Positions 23,490 to 34,424 of a stretch of DNA of 64,000 bases are shown piece after piece. Numbering within the stretch: the stretch's first letter is position 1; each line of letters starts with the position of its first letter. The position numbers were made by a program, and so were the translations under genes. The DNA is from Crotalaria pallida (taxonomy: Eukaryota > Streptophyta > Magnoliopsida > Fabales > Fabaceae). The stretch covers positions 5,644,501-5,708,500 of the forward strand of contig CM075650.1 of NCBI GenBank assembly GCA_037953625.1, written 5' to 3'. The notes under the pieces are model-generated. The model was not told the origin of the DNA and made no database searches. It worked only from the letters and a program-made list of their open reading frames with translations.

Positions 23490-24165
23490 TTTTCAGACCG
23501 GTTCCGAAACATTTTTCAGACCGGTTCTGAACCGATCTTAAAGCCCATGTTGCTAAAAATACATGTTAAATGAGACCAGTTATAAACCGGTCTTTTTAAA
23601 TTAACGAGACTGGTTATTAACCGCTCTAATTTAAATTTTTGAACCAGTCTGAATAATTATTCTGAACCGGTCTGAATAATTCTTTGAACCGGTCTGAATA
23701 ATAATTGTGAACCGGTCTGAATAATTCTTTGAACCGGTTTGAATAATAATCGTGAACCGGTCTGAATAATTATTTGAACCGATCTGAATAATAATTTTGA
23801 ACCGGTCTGAATAATTCTTTGAACCGGTCTGAATAATAAGATTGAACCGGTCTGAATTATAACCTTGAACCAGTCTGAATAATAATTTTGAACCGGTCTG
23901 AATAATTCTTTGAACCGGTCTGAATAATAATATTGAACCAATCTAAATTATATCTTTGAACCGGTCTGAATCATAATTTTGAACTAGTCTGAATAATTCT
24001 TTTAAATCATTATTTTTAACTACAAATTCCGAATTAATTGTTGAACCGGTCTGAATTATTATTTTGAACTGATCTGAATTTGAATTATTTTTTGAACCGC
24101 TCTGAAATATTATTTAGAACTTATCTGAATTAATTTTTTAACCACTCTGAATTATTATTTTGACC
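23490..24165. repeat. CACTA subterminal tandem repeats
   Basis: About two dozen short units of the form TTTGAACCGGTCTGAATAAT, alternating with slightly different spacers, decay in quality toward 24160. The inverse motif ATTCAGACCGGTTC reappears at the right end (29270-29400). Confidence 0.88.
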
Positions 24166-24581
24166 GCACGTATCTTGGCAAGAATTAAGACATGCACCGA
24201 TATGAAACAAGAGGAAATGAAACAAGAGACATCTACTAATTAATTGTTTATAATATATGTACAGCCTATATATAGTATTGTTGGAAGCTAAATCTTGAAT
24301 TACCAGGTCATAATGTCAACAAAATAGGCGCATGATAACAATAATAATAATAATAATAATCCCATAATATATATCTAAATAAAGCTTACATCGTTCACCA
24401 AAAAATAGATAAAACTTGCATCATCATTTTCCACATCACATGTGCACAGCGAAAGATAGTGATACCTGAATAAAAAAAATAATGGATGACTGATGTAACA
24501 AATTAAATGCTTTGTCATACCAAATGACAGTTAGAAATTATAGAGAAATGGAAAAAGTCTTGAGCAATAATATATACCTAG

Positions 24582-24902
24582 CTAGGACAAGATAGAAAAT
24601 AATCCTAAGAAATACGAAGCAAATTCTTCTTTGAGATCATTTAGTTCTTTGAGGCTAAAAGAATCATTGCTAGAGTTGCAGCCACCATGTTCATAATACT
24701 GCAACCAAGTAATAATATGACCAATTTCAATGTTAATATAAACAATGAAGTTGAATAATAATAATATAACCAAAGCAAAAATATAACCAATTGAATTACA
24801 AACCATTTGAGGAATCTTATTATCCTCGTGATGCAACACAATATCCTTCATAAATTTCATCACAAAATAGCCGCAGTCAATACCATTTGTTTGCTTGGGA
24901 AC
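24582..24902 (-). pseudogene. Ulp1/C48 cysteine peptidase, C-terminal exons
   Basis: Two exons on the minus strand, 24902-24804 and 24698-24582 (TAG stop), separated by a GT-AG intron. The first reads VPKQTNGIDCGYFVMKFMKD; the Gln and the catalytic Cys of the SUMO-peptidase fold are visible in Q-T-N-G-x-D-C-G. The second ends with LKELNDLKEEFASYFL, the usual tail. The His and Asp of the active site would lie in upstream exons, which I could not find, so this is a C-terminal piece. Ulp1-like peptidases are common cargo of plant CACTA and Mutator elements (the Kaonashi type in Mutator). Confidence 0.82.
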
Positions 24903-25812
24903 CTGTAAAACACAAATACAGGAAACAAACCAATGAGATGAGGTGAATACCAATAAAACCAAGCAATAAACCATTTAGGAGAAAGTAACAATCACAATAT
25001 AATATACTAGGCGTGAGGTCTAATAATTCAAGCAGCAATTAATTCTGTCTAACTTATACAGCATTTGAAAGTTTAGAAAATAGCACTTTCCAAATCCTGC
25101 CAGCCAGCCAGAAGCTATATTAGTTTCATCAATAATCTTGAAAAGAAAAAAACAATGAAAAACAAAAGGATCTAACTTCGCCAACTATAAGCCAAATTCA
25201 GAAATGCAGAATTTACCAACTATAAGCCAAATTCATATGTCTTAACTCATATGTCTTTATGGAGTTGGATCAATCTCATAAGTTTGTTGTGAAAGCATTA
25301 AGCACAAGAGATTTAAGAAATTAAAAATTAGACAAACATACATAAACACAGTGATATATATACGCATAACAGTATAAAATTTAGGAGTAAGTGCTCACTT
25401 TACTTAAAAACACATTGTATTGTGCCTAAGCAAATGAACTCGAGGAAATAAAAAATTGCACTAAATGAGGATTGATGAGAACAACAGAAGAAATAAACCT
25501 ATGACCTTCCTATAAGGTTTCTTTAAGCTTATTTCAATAAGGCTATCACAAATTTTATAATCAAAATAAGTACAAACATGATCATAGTACTCTCTAGATA
25601 AGGCAGCATACATATACTATAACTACATAGAAAAGCTTTCGAAAAATGAGGCTGATAAGATAATGGATTTATATCCCTGTTATTCATTGAGTTGCATAAA
25701 TATAACATATTAATAACCAATGGACAAGTTCCTACCAAATTAGATGATCGGAAGAAATCTCAGATGCAAGTTGTAATGATCCAAATTAGTCTACTGCTGC
25801 TAATATTGTAAC

Positions 25813-25917
25813 CTGTCTGTGTGCTTCTGCTAATTCTTCTTGCAACTCAGCTAGCTCTTTTTTCATAGTGCCAATTGACTTATATTCACAAGCTAGAGGA
25901 TTAAGAACTTCCACCAC
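25813..25917 (-). pseudogene. Captured exon of chlorophyllide a oxygenase (CAO)
   Basis: An exact 105-bp exon with intact flanking splice sites (TAG| before, |GTTACA after) reads VVEVLNPLACEYKSIGTMKK and continues ELAELQEELAEAHRQ. This matches the N-terminal regulatory part of plant CAO, the plastid Rieske oxygenase that makes chlorophyll b. Only this exon was found; the catalytic Rieske domain is absent. The assignment is from memory of the family pattern (LNPLAR-YK-MGT-KKELA-LQ-ELA-AH-QVHISE). Confidence 0.72.
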
Positions 25918-26984
25918 CTACAACCATATTTTTTGGAGTTAAAAATCAGCAGTAGGATATTTAGCTCATTAATTTGAAAGGGTCAAAACTCAAAATCAAA
26001 TAAAAACTATATTGTACTGAAACTCTAATCTGATCCTATGGCCAAGTTTACAAATGTCCAAATTCCACAAATTAAATATGATGAAACACAGTAGTCCATT
26101 CAAGCATCAGATTTGATTCTAAAATTTCTAATAATAGCTTAAATCAGTTTAAACCTTTTCATGGAGGAGCATGATAGTAAGTAAGTCTTGTCGAGCTCGC
26201 CATAAGAGTAAAGGAAGAATAAAGGAGCATGATTAAGAGTAAAGGAAGAATATGCACAGAGGGAGTATACCTGAAAGGCTTATGACTCGGATGGCGTGGT
26301 GGCTGTCGTCGGATGCTGCTGCTATGCGTGGTGGCTGTCGTGGTGGAGGCGCGACTGTCGTGGAGAGAAGGAGAGATGCGGCTGTTGGCTGTGATCCCAT
26401 ATAACAAGCAAGAAAAAATACTTTAGCAAAATGATCCGCCATAAGATGTATATTACATTGTTATTAAAAGTTAAAACCATGGTTATCAGAATCATCCAAT
26501 TCTAAATTTACACTGCACAAATTAATTAGCTTCTCAAGAGCAGCAATTGATCTCATGAATACAAATCTGGTAAGGCATGAAATAACGCTAAAACTGTAGG
26601 ATGATCCAAATTATTTTAATTCCTGTGTCCTGTCAACCACACCAGCCATATTATGTACACAACAGATCAAGTCTCATGTGATAATGAACCGAGGAAATTT
26701 CACTTTTTTCCTTTTTATATATTTTTTGAGTTGTCTATAACAACCAAAACATGATCAGTGTCATATAGGGTGATACATGTTAATTGAACATAATTTTATT
26801 TTTATACAGGTATACTATAATAAGTCATTGCAGCAAGCATTGAAAAAGATTATATAACATCCTTAACATGTCCAATAACTTGTGTTTTAGGCCATTTTAA
26901 TAAACAAAGGAAAACATGATCATACAGGTATAGAATAAGAAGGAAAGAAATAGTATAAGACAAATACATTTGAGAAAAATATAG

Positions 26985-27091
26985 AAGCGTCCATGACTAA
27001 CAAGTTAGTTATATTATCTTCCTCCCTTAGATTTCTGATGATCTCATTCCACACGGGTGAGAATCGAGCAGCATCAAACTTGTTCTTTTCC
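26985..27091 (-). pseudogene. Captured callose synthase (glucan synthase-like) fragment
   Basis: The minus strand reads EKNKFDAARFSPVWNEIIRN and then LREEDNITN. Plant callose synthases (1,3-beta-glucan synthases) have the signature F-A-R-F-x-P-x-W-N-E-I-I-x-x-L-R-E-E-D-x-I-x-N in their cytosolic loop. After the Asn the frame departs from the family (about 26985-27000), so the fragment ends or degrades there. No other exon of this gene is recognised nearby. Confidence 0.72.
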
Positions 27092-27738
27092 AGAGACTTC
27101 AGATGAAGGGTAATTGGATAAGCAAAACTTTCAACATAAAAAAAGATTCATGCAACATAAGAGTACTTTGCTCTGAGACAATTCAACAATATAATTATAT
27201 AACATACAACACTTTCGATGAATATAAATAAATTTGTTTATTGCAGGCTAGAACAAAGTTAATCAGAAAACAAAGTTATCGCAAGCTATAAATAAATTTG
27301 TTTATTGCAGGCTAAAAACAAATTCAGTTGGTTCCTCAAGTCTATGATAAACCTTACCATACTATAGAAAAAACCAGGTAGATGAAGGCAGAAGCCAACC
27401 TATATGGCATGAAGTTGTTAAAAACAAACATACATACTATAAGCTTAAATCACAGTAAGGGCTGATGCACGAATGCCAAAATTTAACCATGTAATCAAAA
27501 TCAAAATCTACCCAATATCAAAAAGAAATCCACCCTTACAAATGAAATTACATTTTTTTTATAAGAAAAAGGATTCATTTACAATAATGACCAAGCTTAA
27601 CATTATGCTAAAAGTTTTTCTAAATGAATTGGTAAATGAAGTGTTCAACAAAAATCTCAACATGCACAAAATATTCTAGAAGCCACCATACGCAAGCAGT
27701 CGGTTGTTGAGGCAAAGATAATATAAATGCAGAAGTAC

Positions 27739-28068
27739 CGTGTCTGCCGGTCATTGTCGGTAGTGTCAGCCCCTCTTTCACTTCCAGCAAGATCAATAAA
27801 AGAAATCCTCCCCACTACCTTCCCACTTTTTGCGTCATTTACATCATTGTTTCGCTTGCTCTCTTTTACCTCATTGTGCTTCTTTACAACCAATTGCAAG
27901 ATAGCATGTGATCTGGAAGACTCTTCATTAGCACAAGTGGATCCAGTACTTCTTGAAGCATTCCCCTTTTCAATGAATTCTTTGACAATCTGTACATCAG
28001 AAACTTCAAATTCTTGCAGCCCAACAATGCAGACTTGCTGCCGTCCATCCTCTCTCATGCAGAGTTTC
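27739..28068 (-). pseudogene. Captured kinesin-13 motor-domain exon
   Basis: A 330-bp exon with 3' and 5' splice sites (AG|GAAACTC and ACACG|GTACTT) encodes 110 residues of the kinesin motor domain. It starts KLCMREDGRQQVCIVGLQEF and includes EESSRSHAILQLVVKKH (switch I, SSRSH) and SFIDLAGSERGADTTDNDRQ (switch II, DLAGSERG). These match the plant kinesin-13 (internal-motor) class. One notable change is STCANEE where STGANEE is usual. The ATP-binding P-loop exon is not present. The open frame is complete across the exon, so capture was recent or some selection remains. Confidence 0.92.
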
Positions 28069-28589
28069 CTATTCATATTCACAGAATAAGAAATGCAGCC
28101 ACTTAAGCAATCTATTAACAAATTATGCACCCAAAAGTATAATCAAACAGCTTGTACCCAAGGCAAGAAAAAAACCAGAACAGAGTTACAACAAACCCGA
28201 ACCAAAATAAGAAGAGAAAAATTACAATACGAAACAACATCAACACCACCTCAAGCGAGCTACCCCACCAAAACTACTCAAGAATTATTGACACATGAAC
28301 AAAAAAGAACAGATAGCAGAAAAACAAGAATAATTCTGCATGACCCAACGAGCATGAAGCTGCAGACCCCTCACAAGGTGCATACTAGCCAACATCAAAC
28401 AACGCTCCCAAATTTGAAATGATACCGATTACAAACGAAATTACTCAGTTTACAAGATCAATTTGAAATTAAAATCCTAATCCTAAGTATCTAACTACTC
28501 TCCAAATTCTAAAACCTAACCCACACATTCTCAAAAATTGCTTAGTTTGAGACGTGAAGAGAAACCATAAGAACAAGGAAATAAGGTAA

Positions 28590-29155
28590 TATACCTTCAA
28601 ATAGAGGAAGGAAGTGAAAGAGAGCCGCAATCTGTCACCGACGTCATTGCGTCCTCGCCTTCTCCGTGAAGAGATTCGGAGTGAGTGCGTAAAAAGGTGT
28701 TAGTGGGAAGGAGGAGAGAGATTCGGTTTGTGTTCGAACCACTAACGAACCTTGCTTCGTATTGTCTCCATGTCCAGATTAATGGAGGAGAGAGAGTAGA
28801 TGCAGCAGGTCGCGTTGTCGGGAACGCAAGGGCCAGCGACGGCGGCGGCGGGGTCTGAACCAGCAGCGGAGGCCGGCGACGCAAGGAGCGAAGATCGTGG
28901 CTGGTTCGTGGCCCTTGCTCGCAAGCTACAAGCAGCGGTGGAGCTGACTCTAAGGGAGGCGATCGACACCAAGAGAGAGAACGGGAAAGAGAGAGAGACG
29001 ATGGTGAGAAGACACCAGGGAGAGAGAGAAAGAGATAAGGACCGGAGGGAGAGGCGAAGAGCGCCGGTCATGGGTAAGGCAGCGGCGGCCATGAGAGCAA
29101 ACGCAAGGAAGAACGGAGGAGGGAGACGGTGGTTGGAGCTCGGCTCTTATTAGGG
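28590..29155 (-). promoter_or_regulatory. GC-rich leader/promoter-like segment of the CACTA element
   Basis: This segment is strikingly GC-rich (CGGCGGCGG runs, AGAGAGAGA/CTCTCTCTC tracts) in otherwise AT-rich DNA. It lies just upstream, on the minus strand, of the captured exons. Open frames exist on both strands but none matches a family. A pyrimidine-rich GC stretch in the same relative place (17520-17800) in the first CACTA element supports a promoter or 5' leader role. This is inference. Confidence 0.4.
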
Positions 29156-29428
29156 TCGGCGTGAGGAGTCAGGAAATAAAGAAGACGTGGTTCACTACTA
29201 CTTATTCAATTTATTTATTTTTAAGACTAGTCTTCAAAATGAACCACTCTGGTATAAATCAATGTCAACTTTCAGACCGGTTCCGTATCGGAACCAGTTT
29301 CAAATTATATATTTCAGACTGGTCATTTAAATGAACCAGTCTGATTTAAACTTAATTCCAACTTCCAGACCGGTTCCGTGTCCAGTCTTAATAAAGTGGT
29401 CTGAAAAATATATTTTGTACTAGTGAAG

Positions 29429-29440
29429 CGATCCGAAACA
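29429..29440 (+). repeat. 5' LTR, terminal 12 bp
   Basis: CGATCCGAAACA, the counterpart of CGATTCGAAACA at the end of the 3' LTR (36611-36622). The insertion duplicated AAG, so one AAG copy lies on each side of the CACTA element. Confidence 0.9.
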
Positions 29441-29442
29441 AT

Positions 29443-29460
29443 TGGCGACTCCACTGGGGA
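29443..29460 (+). promoter_or_regulatory. Primer binding site for tRNA-Arg
   Basis: TGGCGACTCCACTGGGGA begins 2 nt after the 5' LTR. It is complementary to the 3' end of plant tRNA-Arg(ACG) including CCA, with one mismatch. tRNA-Arg priming is known for the Ogre/Tat branch of Ty3/gypsy elements. Confidence 0.8.
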
Positions 29461-31324
29461 AGCTATGGCTTCCAACCTTGAAGGAAATGGGATTCACGTT
29501 GTGCAGCAGGTGCCTGTGGGAGATGCCGCTCCGAAGGCGATACCCGCAGTTGCCATTCAAAACCCAACGCCCAATCTTACAAGCCGTGGAACAGGAGCAG
29601 GTTCTAGGAGGTTGAGCTTTAGCCCAGCCAATCAGGGAAGTTATGGCTCCGAACGATGAAGGGAATGCTCCCAGAAGCGTTGCTCCAAAGATGGCTCTTG
29701 AAGGCGCTCCACTGATATCAACAGTCTCCAACTGAAGAAACGTTTCAGCAAGGAGGTTGTCTTTCAGCCCAAAGGCGGCCTTCTCGAAAGGCGGTCTGCT
29801 CCCCAAAAGGCGAGCTCCCTAGAAGGCGCTCCCCAGAGAGCGTGCTCACAGAAGGCGACCAGATTCGCTCTGATACAAACTTTCCAGAGGGCGACGAGAC
29901 TCACCCAGGAGGCGACCTAGTTTATTGTGAGCCCAACTGTCTAGAAAGGCGACATTTCAAAATGCGACCACATTCGCTTTACCTAGCTTTTCAGAAGGCA
30001 ATCACACAACTGAAAGGGCGAAAGTACGCTCTTATTGACGAAGGCGCCACACAAAGTACGCTCTTACTGACGAAGGCGCCACATTACAGAAAGAAGAAAC
30101 TTAGGAGCAAAGGCGCAACCAGAAAGTTTCATGGAAAACTTGCTTCATGTTATCTGCACTAAAAGCTAAGTACATATAACTCTTAACTCAGTGCATATGC
30201 TAGTATGCCTTTTTCATGAATTTAATTATAATAGATATGAATCATGACCAAATGAAAAATTTGTTGTATCCAATCACGTATCAGTTGCTGTATGTATAGT
30301 TAAGGAAACATAGTTACTATATGCTCATTTTGTGCATCTATGTCCTAATATGCTTTTGGTGGTGTCGCTTTCACATGACATCATGCTCTACGTAGTTAGT
30401 TTCATGTCTAAGATTATCCTGATAAGAACGATTTATTTTTACTTTGTCTAGAATAGCATTGTTCTGACAAGACATGATATGATATGTGTATGGTTTGATT
30501 TCTAGACTATGTATGTCATGGCTTATAATTGCATATGTATGATCAAAATCATGAATGATGTCGCTCTGATATATATTAAAATATGTGACTACAAAGGCAA
30601 TAATTAGATAAGTATGTATAAATGAATGTTTACTAAAACTAGTACATCATGTTGTCATAATCTTGTTAAATTTTCTTGGCTCAACCATGGCATGATGTGA
30701 AGAAATTGTTTTTCATAATCTAGTAATTCATGTTATGAGCTGACCGATTTAGATACATAAAGGCGTGCTTCTGAAAAATAGTTATACGAAGACATAATCT
30801 TGACAGTGATACACAATGATGCATGATCTTGTACATGATTTACTAGAGATGGCTAGTGAAACGGACATGAATAGCACGAAAAAATAATCAAAATGAAAAT
30901 TGTTTGAGTAGGAACAATAAGTGATATCCTCCTCGCATCCGGGAAGTCCTAAGTATGCCCTTAGGCTATGATCTTCCGTGTTTTGATAAGATGCCTGATG
31001 TCATAAGAGGACCGCTTCCTCCACTGAGAACAAGAGGCACCTGATCTATCCAAAATAGAAAAGCGTTCTCGCCTAGTGAGAAGGCAATCAAAAGTGAAGT
31101 ATCAAACAACGAATAATGAAACAAGAGCAAAGTTTCAAGAGAAAGTAACCCAACACAAATTGGAAGATCTGTGACAACCAAGCAAATTGAAATCAAGCAA
31201 AGAAAGAAAAAAAAGATGAAATCATACTAGAAGGCGACACCCCGCCCAGAATCAACGATCTGAAGGCGCACCCTCGAGAAAGCGCCTCCTTGTACAGTTA
31301 CAAAACACAATTCGGATTCAACAA

Positions 31325-31510
31325 AATCAGTCAACCAAAGGCGCACCCTTGTCCAAAGCGCCCCCTGTTCAGTTTCAATACACCATGTTAAAATTCAACA
31401 GCATCAATCAACCAAAGGCGCACCCTCGTCGAAGGCGCCCCTTGTTCAGAATCAACACACCGTTATGTTCCAATTCAATCGACTAACCAAAGGCGCACCC
31501 TATGGAAGGC
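31325..31510 (+). repeat. Tandem repeat of GGCGCACCCT units in the retrotransposon
   Basis: About three copies of a unit containing CAACCAAAGGCGCACCCT and GCGCCCCCTGTTCAG, spaced about 75-80 bp. A diverged copy precedes it near 31260. Confidence 0.7.
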
Positions 31511-32394
31511 GCAACGGAAAAGAAAGGGTGTTGAATCTAGAAATCCTGGAGGAAATGCAAACAAAAGGCTGAGAGCAAGGTTATAGCAGAAGTTGAAATC
31601 AAAAGCTGACAATGAATCCAAACCGGAAAGACCAAGGCAACTACTTCAAAGCAAAAGCGTGCAAAAGATCACAAGCCATAAAGTTAAAAGAAAATCAATG
31701 CAGATATCTGAGCGCAACAGCAAGACAAGATGAAAAGCAAAAAGGACATAACAAAACTCAAAAGGCGGACAAAAACAAAAGGCGTTCCCAAGCGAACCAT
31801 CCAGCCAAAAGTCAAAAGCAAATCTAAAAGGCGGCTATGATCACAACTGTAAAGGCGTACAACTGCAAGGCGTACAAATACAAGACGTACAATTGCAAGG
31901 CTTACATGAAAAGGCGTACATGCAACATGAGGCGTTCCCAGAAAAAGGCTCAATGATACTGATGACATGAGGTATCACTGTAGAAAGATGCTAACAATAA
32001 AAGCCTAAAGCGACATTGATGACATGAGGTGTCCCCAGAAAATACTTAAATGATACTGATGACATGAGGTATCGCTGTAGCAAAACCCCTTCAAACAGGG
32101 TCAGTAATGCCATATCGCGAGGTCCAACACACACAAAAAAAAAAGAAGAAAAAGAAAAGAAAAGAAAGAATAGTGTTGAACCGTACCGCGGGCACAAGCG
32201 CCTTATCGCAGTACCCGGATAGACCTCCTCAAAAAGAGAAATTTCCGGGACAGACGCGGGCGAAGTACACCATATCGCGAGACTAGAAAAGGTCCCGGGA
32301 AACAAGGGCGCTAGTCTTAAACGCGGGCGGAAAAATATGTAAAAAAAAGAGGTTGGCTGACGCAAGATTCAAGGCGATCCGTTAGTTTATGAAG

Positions 32395-32765
32395 CCCAAA
32401 AGCGGCAAGTTAAAAAGTCCAAAGTGACAACTGAAAAGAAAATGCCCAAAGCGGCAACTGAAAAGAAAAAAGCCTAAAGCGGCAACTGAAAAGAAAAGCC
32501 CAAAAGCGGCAAGCTGAAAAGTCCAAAGTGACAACTGAAAAGAAAATGCCCAAAGCGACAACTGAAAAGAAAAAAGCCCAAAGCGGCAACTGAAAAGAAA
32601 AGCCCAAAAGCGGCAAGCTGAAAAGTCCAAAGTGACAACTGAAAAGAAAATGCCCAAAGCGGCAACTGAAAAGAAAAAGCCCAAAGCGGCAACTGAAGAG
32701 CCCAAAAGAGGCAAGCTGAAAAGTCCAAAGTGACAACTGAAAAGAAAAGCCCAAAGCGGCAAAAT
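32395..32765 (+). repeat. Tandem repeat AAGCGGCAACTGAAAAGAAAA
   Basis: Units built from GCCCAAAGCGGCAACTGAAA and AAGTCCAAAGTGACAACTG alternate in a higher-order pattern of roughly 120 bp, about three times. The long minus-strand open frames across it (32382-32984) consist of repeated FSCRFGLFSFQL-type translation and are repeat artefacts. Confidence 0.85.
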
Positions 32766-32775
32766 CTGTAGAATG

Positions 32776-32990
32776 TGCCCAACGTGCACCCTGAGAAAGA
32801 ATCTTGGCACCGATGACATGAGGGTCCATTGTTCAAAAGAAAAAGAGAGAGCGTGCCCAACGTGCACCCTGAGAAAAAATCTTGGCACCGATGACATGAG
32901 GGGCCATTGTTCAAAAAAAAAAGAGAAAAGAAAAAAAAAGAGAAGAGGAAATCTTTCTTGGGCACCAATGACATGAGGGGCCACTGTTAT
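32776..32990 (+). repeat. Tandem repeat with GTGCCCAACGTGCACCCTGA
   Basis: Two near-identical units of about 80 bp, each with GAATCTTGGCACCGATGACA or a close variant, followed by a third partial unit (TTGGGCACCAATGACATGAG) to about 32990. Confidence 0.8.
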
Positions 32991-33406
32991 ACTTGAAAAA
33001 AAAAGAAGAAAAAGAAGAGATGTGCGCTATCAAAATACTTGAAGAAAAAGCACCAAAACCGGGAAGAGCGTACAAGAACAGAAACAAGCACAAGTGCAGT
33101 AACAAGCAATTATAAAGCTACGTTCACAAGACAAAGTTCAAGCTACAATGGCGCCAAAGCGACAAAGCCAGAAAAGGCGCACAAGAGCCAAAAGTGTACA
33201 ACCCAAATGCAAGCCTAAGAGCAGGGCGAACAAAGACATGTAAAACAAAGTCAAGACATGCATAAACATTGTCAAGGTGGCAGCAGGCATACAAAAGCAG
33301 AGTTCAAGCCTGAAAAGCGCACCACCGCAAATAAGTGCAACTTCAAAGTTCAGCAAAATAAATCCTAAAATACAAGTCCAGAAGCAACATAGCCTAACAG
33401 CAACTA

Positions 33407-34424
33407 TCAAACACTAAAGAGGGCATTCAGATTGATATGTTTGCGAGCCTCCTCATATGAACGCTCTTGGGCAACCAAGTCATTAATCTCTTTTTCCACA
33501 TTCTCCAAATCAGAAGTCACTTGTGCAAGCTGGGCTGAAAGTTCCTTTGAACGAGTAGTCAAAGTAGTGCGACGCTCTTGCAAGGTACGCTTGGTTTCAG
33601 TCAAGCCAGCAACATCAAAGGGAGGGCGCAATTTCTCCAATTTAGCAATGGCGTCATCAAGCCAAGTACAAGAATAGTGTTGGAATTTGAGAGAATGGAG
33701 GCAATCCAAAAGCTCCACCTTATCCTCCCACGGCAAGGCGTCAACATCAACAGAGCTCACCAAACCCAGCATTTGCACCATGGTGCGCGCAGCAGACTCT
33801 CTGAAAAAGCGAGGGAATGAGGCACCTGGTGGCACCAAGTCGGGGTGGGCAAGAAGGAATGATTCGATCATAGACTGCTCCTCCGCATCAAGAGAGTCAC
33901 GAGACTTGGCGGAAAATGCTTCTGCAAAACAGAGGGAGAGCAAAGAAGGAACAGAACTAGTGTCATCCCTGGAGGCAAGCTGCTCCTCAACTAGGATCTC
34001 AACAGCGGCCTCGACTTGGCTTTCCTTGGAAGCAGAAGTACCTGCCCCAGTGTCCATCCCATCAAACGCGGCGTCTGTCTCACCGAGTATATCATCAATT
34101 TTTTTGAGCATTGGAGACGCTCTCACCAACAACACCAGCATCAGTAATACCCGAGGGAGCATCAACAGGCACGCCCTTGGAAATAATAGAAACGCTCTTA
34201 AAAGCGCCAACAGGGGGCATCAAAGGATCAATATCCTCACCAACAGCAGATTCAGAAGGAACAGATGGGGCAACGCCCCACTAACAAAAGGATGACGGCG
34301 GAAGTCCAAGGAGCCCTCACCGCCAGGGGTGGATGGAATTGTTGGAGAACTGACTGGGGTATGGACACCTTCAGAAATCTGAGGCGAAGGCGACGCCGAA
34401 GAACGACCACCAGAGCCACCTGTA
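33407..34424 (-). pseudogene. Antisense coiled-coil ORF of the LTR retrotransposon
   Basis: Opposite to the element's own direction, 34210-33407 holds an open frame. From about 34110 to its stop it reads like a real protein: an acidic Ser/Thr-rich start (DDILGETDAAFDGMDTGAGT), then helical sequence, then a heptad-like C-terminus (KELSAQLAQVTSDLENVEKE). Upstream, another frame (about 34300-34110) reads SESAVGEDIDPLMPPVGAFK and SKGVPVDAPSGITDAGVVGE, and a third continues to 34424, so the frame is broken at least twice. A possible 3' splice site (GGGTACAG|GTGGC) lies at about 34424. Some Tat-lineage elements are known to carry an antisense ORF between pol and the 3' LTR; assignment to that class is inference. 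Confidence 0.55.

Larger units (their letters stand above)
23472..29425 (-). mobile_element. Gene-capturing CACTA element (Pack-CACTA), 5,954 bp
   Basis: The ends are CACTAGTACAAAATACATTT and its inverse ...TTTTGTACTAGTG, flanked by the 3-bp target duplication AAG (23469-23471 and 29426-29428) typical of CACTA elements. Subterminal repeats built on GAACCGGTCTGAATAAT fill the left side and a shorter set the right. On the minus strand, in order, it carries a GC-rich leader-like region (about 29150-28600), a kinesin-13 exon, a callose synthase fragment, a chlorophyllide a oxygenase exon and two Ulp1/C48 peptidase exons ending in a stop codon. No transposase is visible. It sits inside the 5' LTR of the retrotransposon and is therefore the younger insertion. 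Confidence 0.9.
29461..33400 (+). other. Non-coding interior of the LTR retrotransposon
   Basis: No retroviral-type protein is recognised in any frame. GGCG-rich motifs (AAGGCGACC, GAAGGCGCC) recur in 29.5-30.1 kb and 31.2-32.0 kb. The 30.2-30.9 kb stretch is plain AT-rich. An open stretch at 29842-30162 (plus) matches nothing. The phrase GATGACATGAGGTATC recurs at 31960-32070, and again as GATGACATGAGG at 32810-32980. Confidence 0.6.

Noticed and set aside
23657..23941. 94-aa open frame with LFRPVQ repeats
   Set aside because: Translation of the GAACCGGTCTGAATAAT subterminal array.
28800..29153. 117-aa plus-strand frame, Ala/Arg-rich
   Set aside because: GC-rich DNA opens frames on both strands; low-complexity composition and no motif. 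Treated as a leader-like segment instead.
32382..32984. Three overlapping open frames of 139-200 aa rich in FSCRFGLFSFQL units
   Set aside because: They are translations of the tandem repeat in the LTR retrotransposon, open only because the unit lacks stops.
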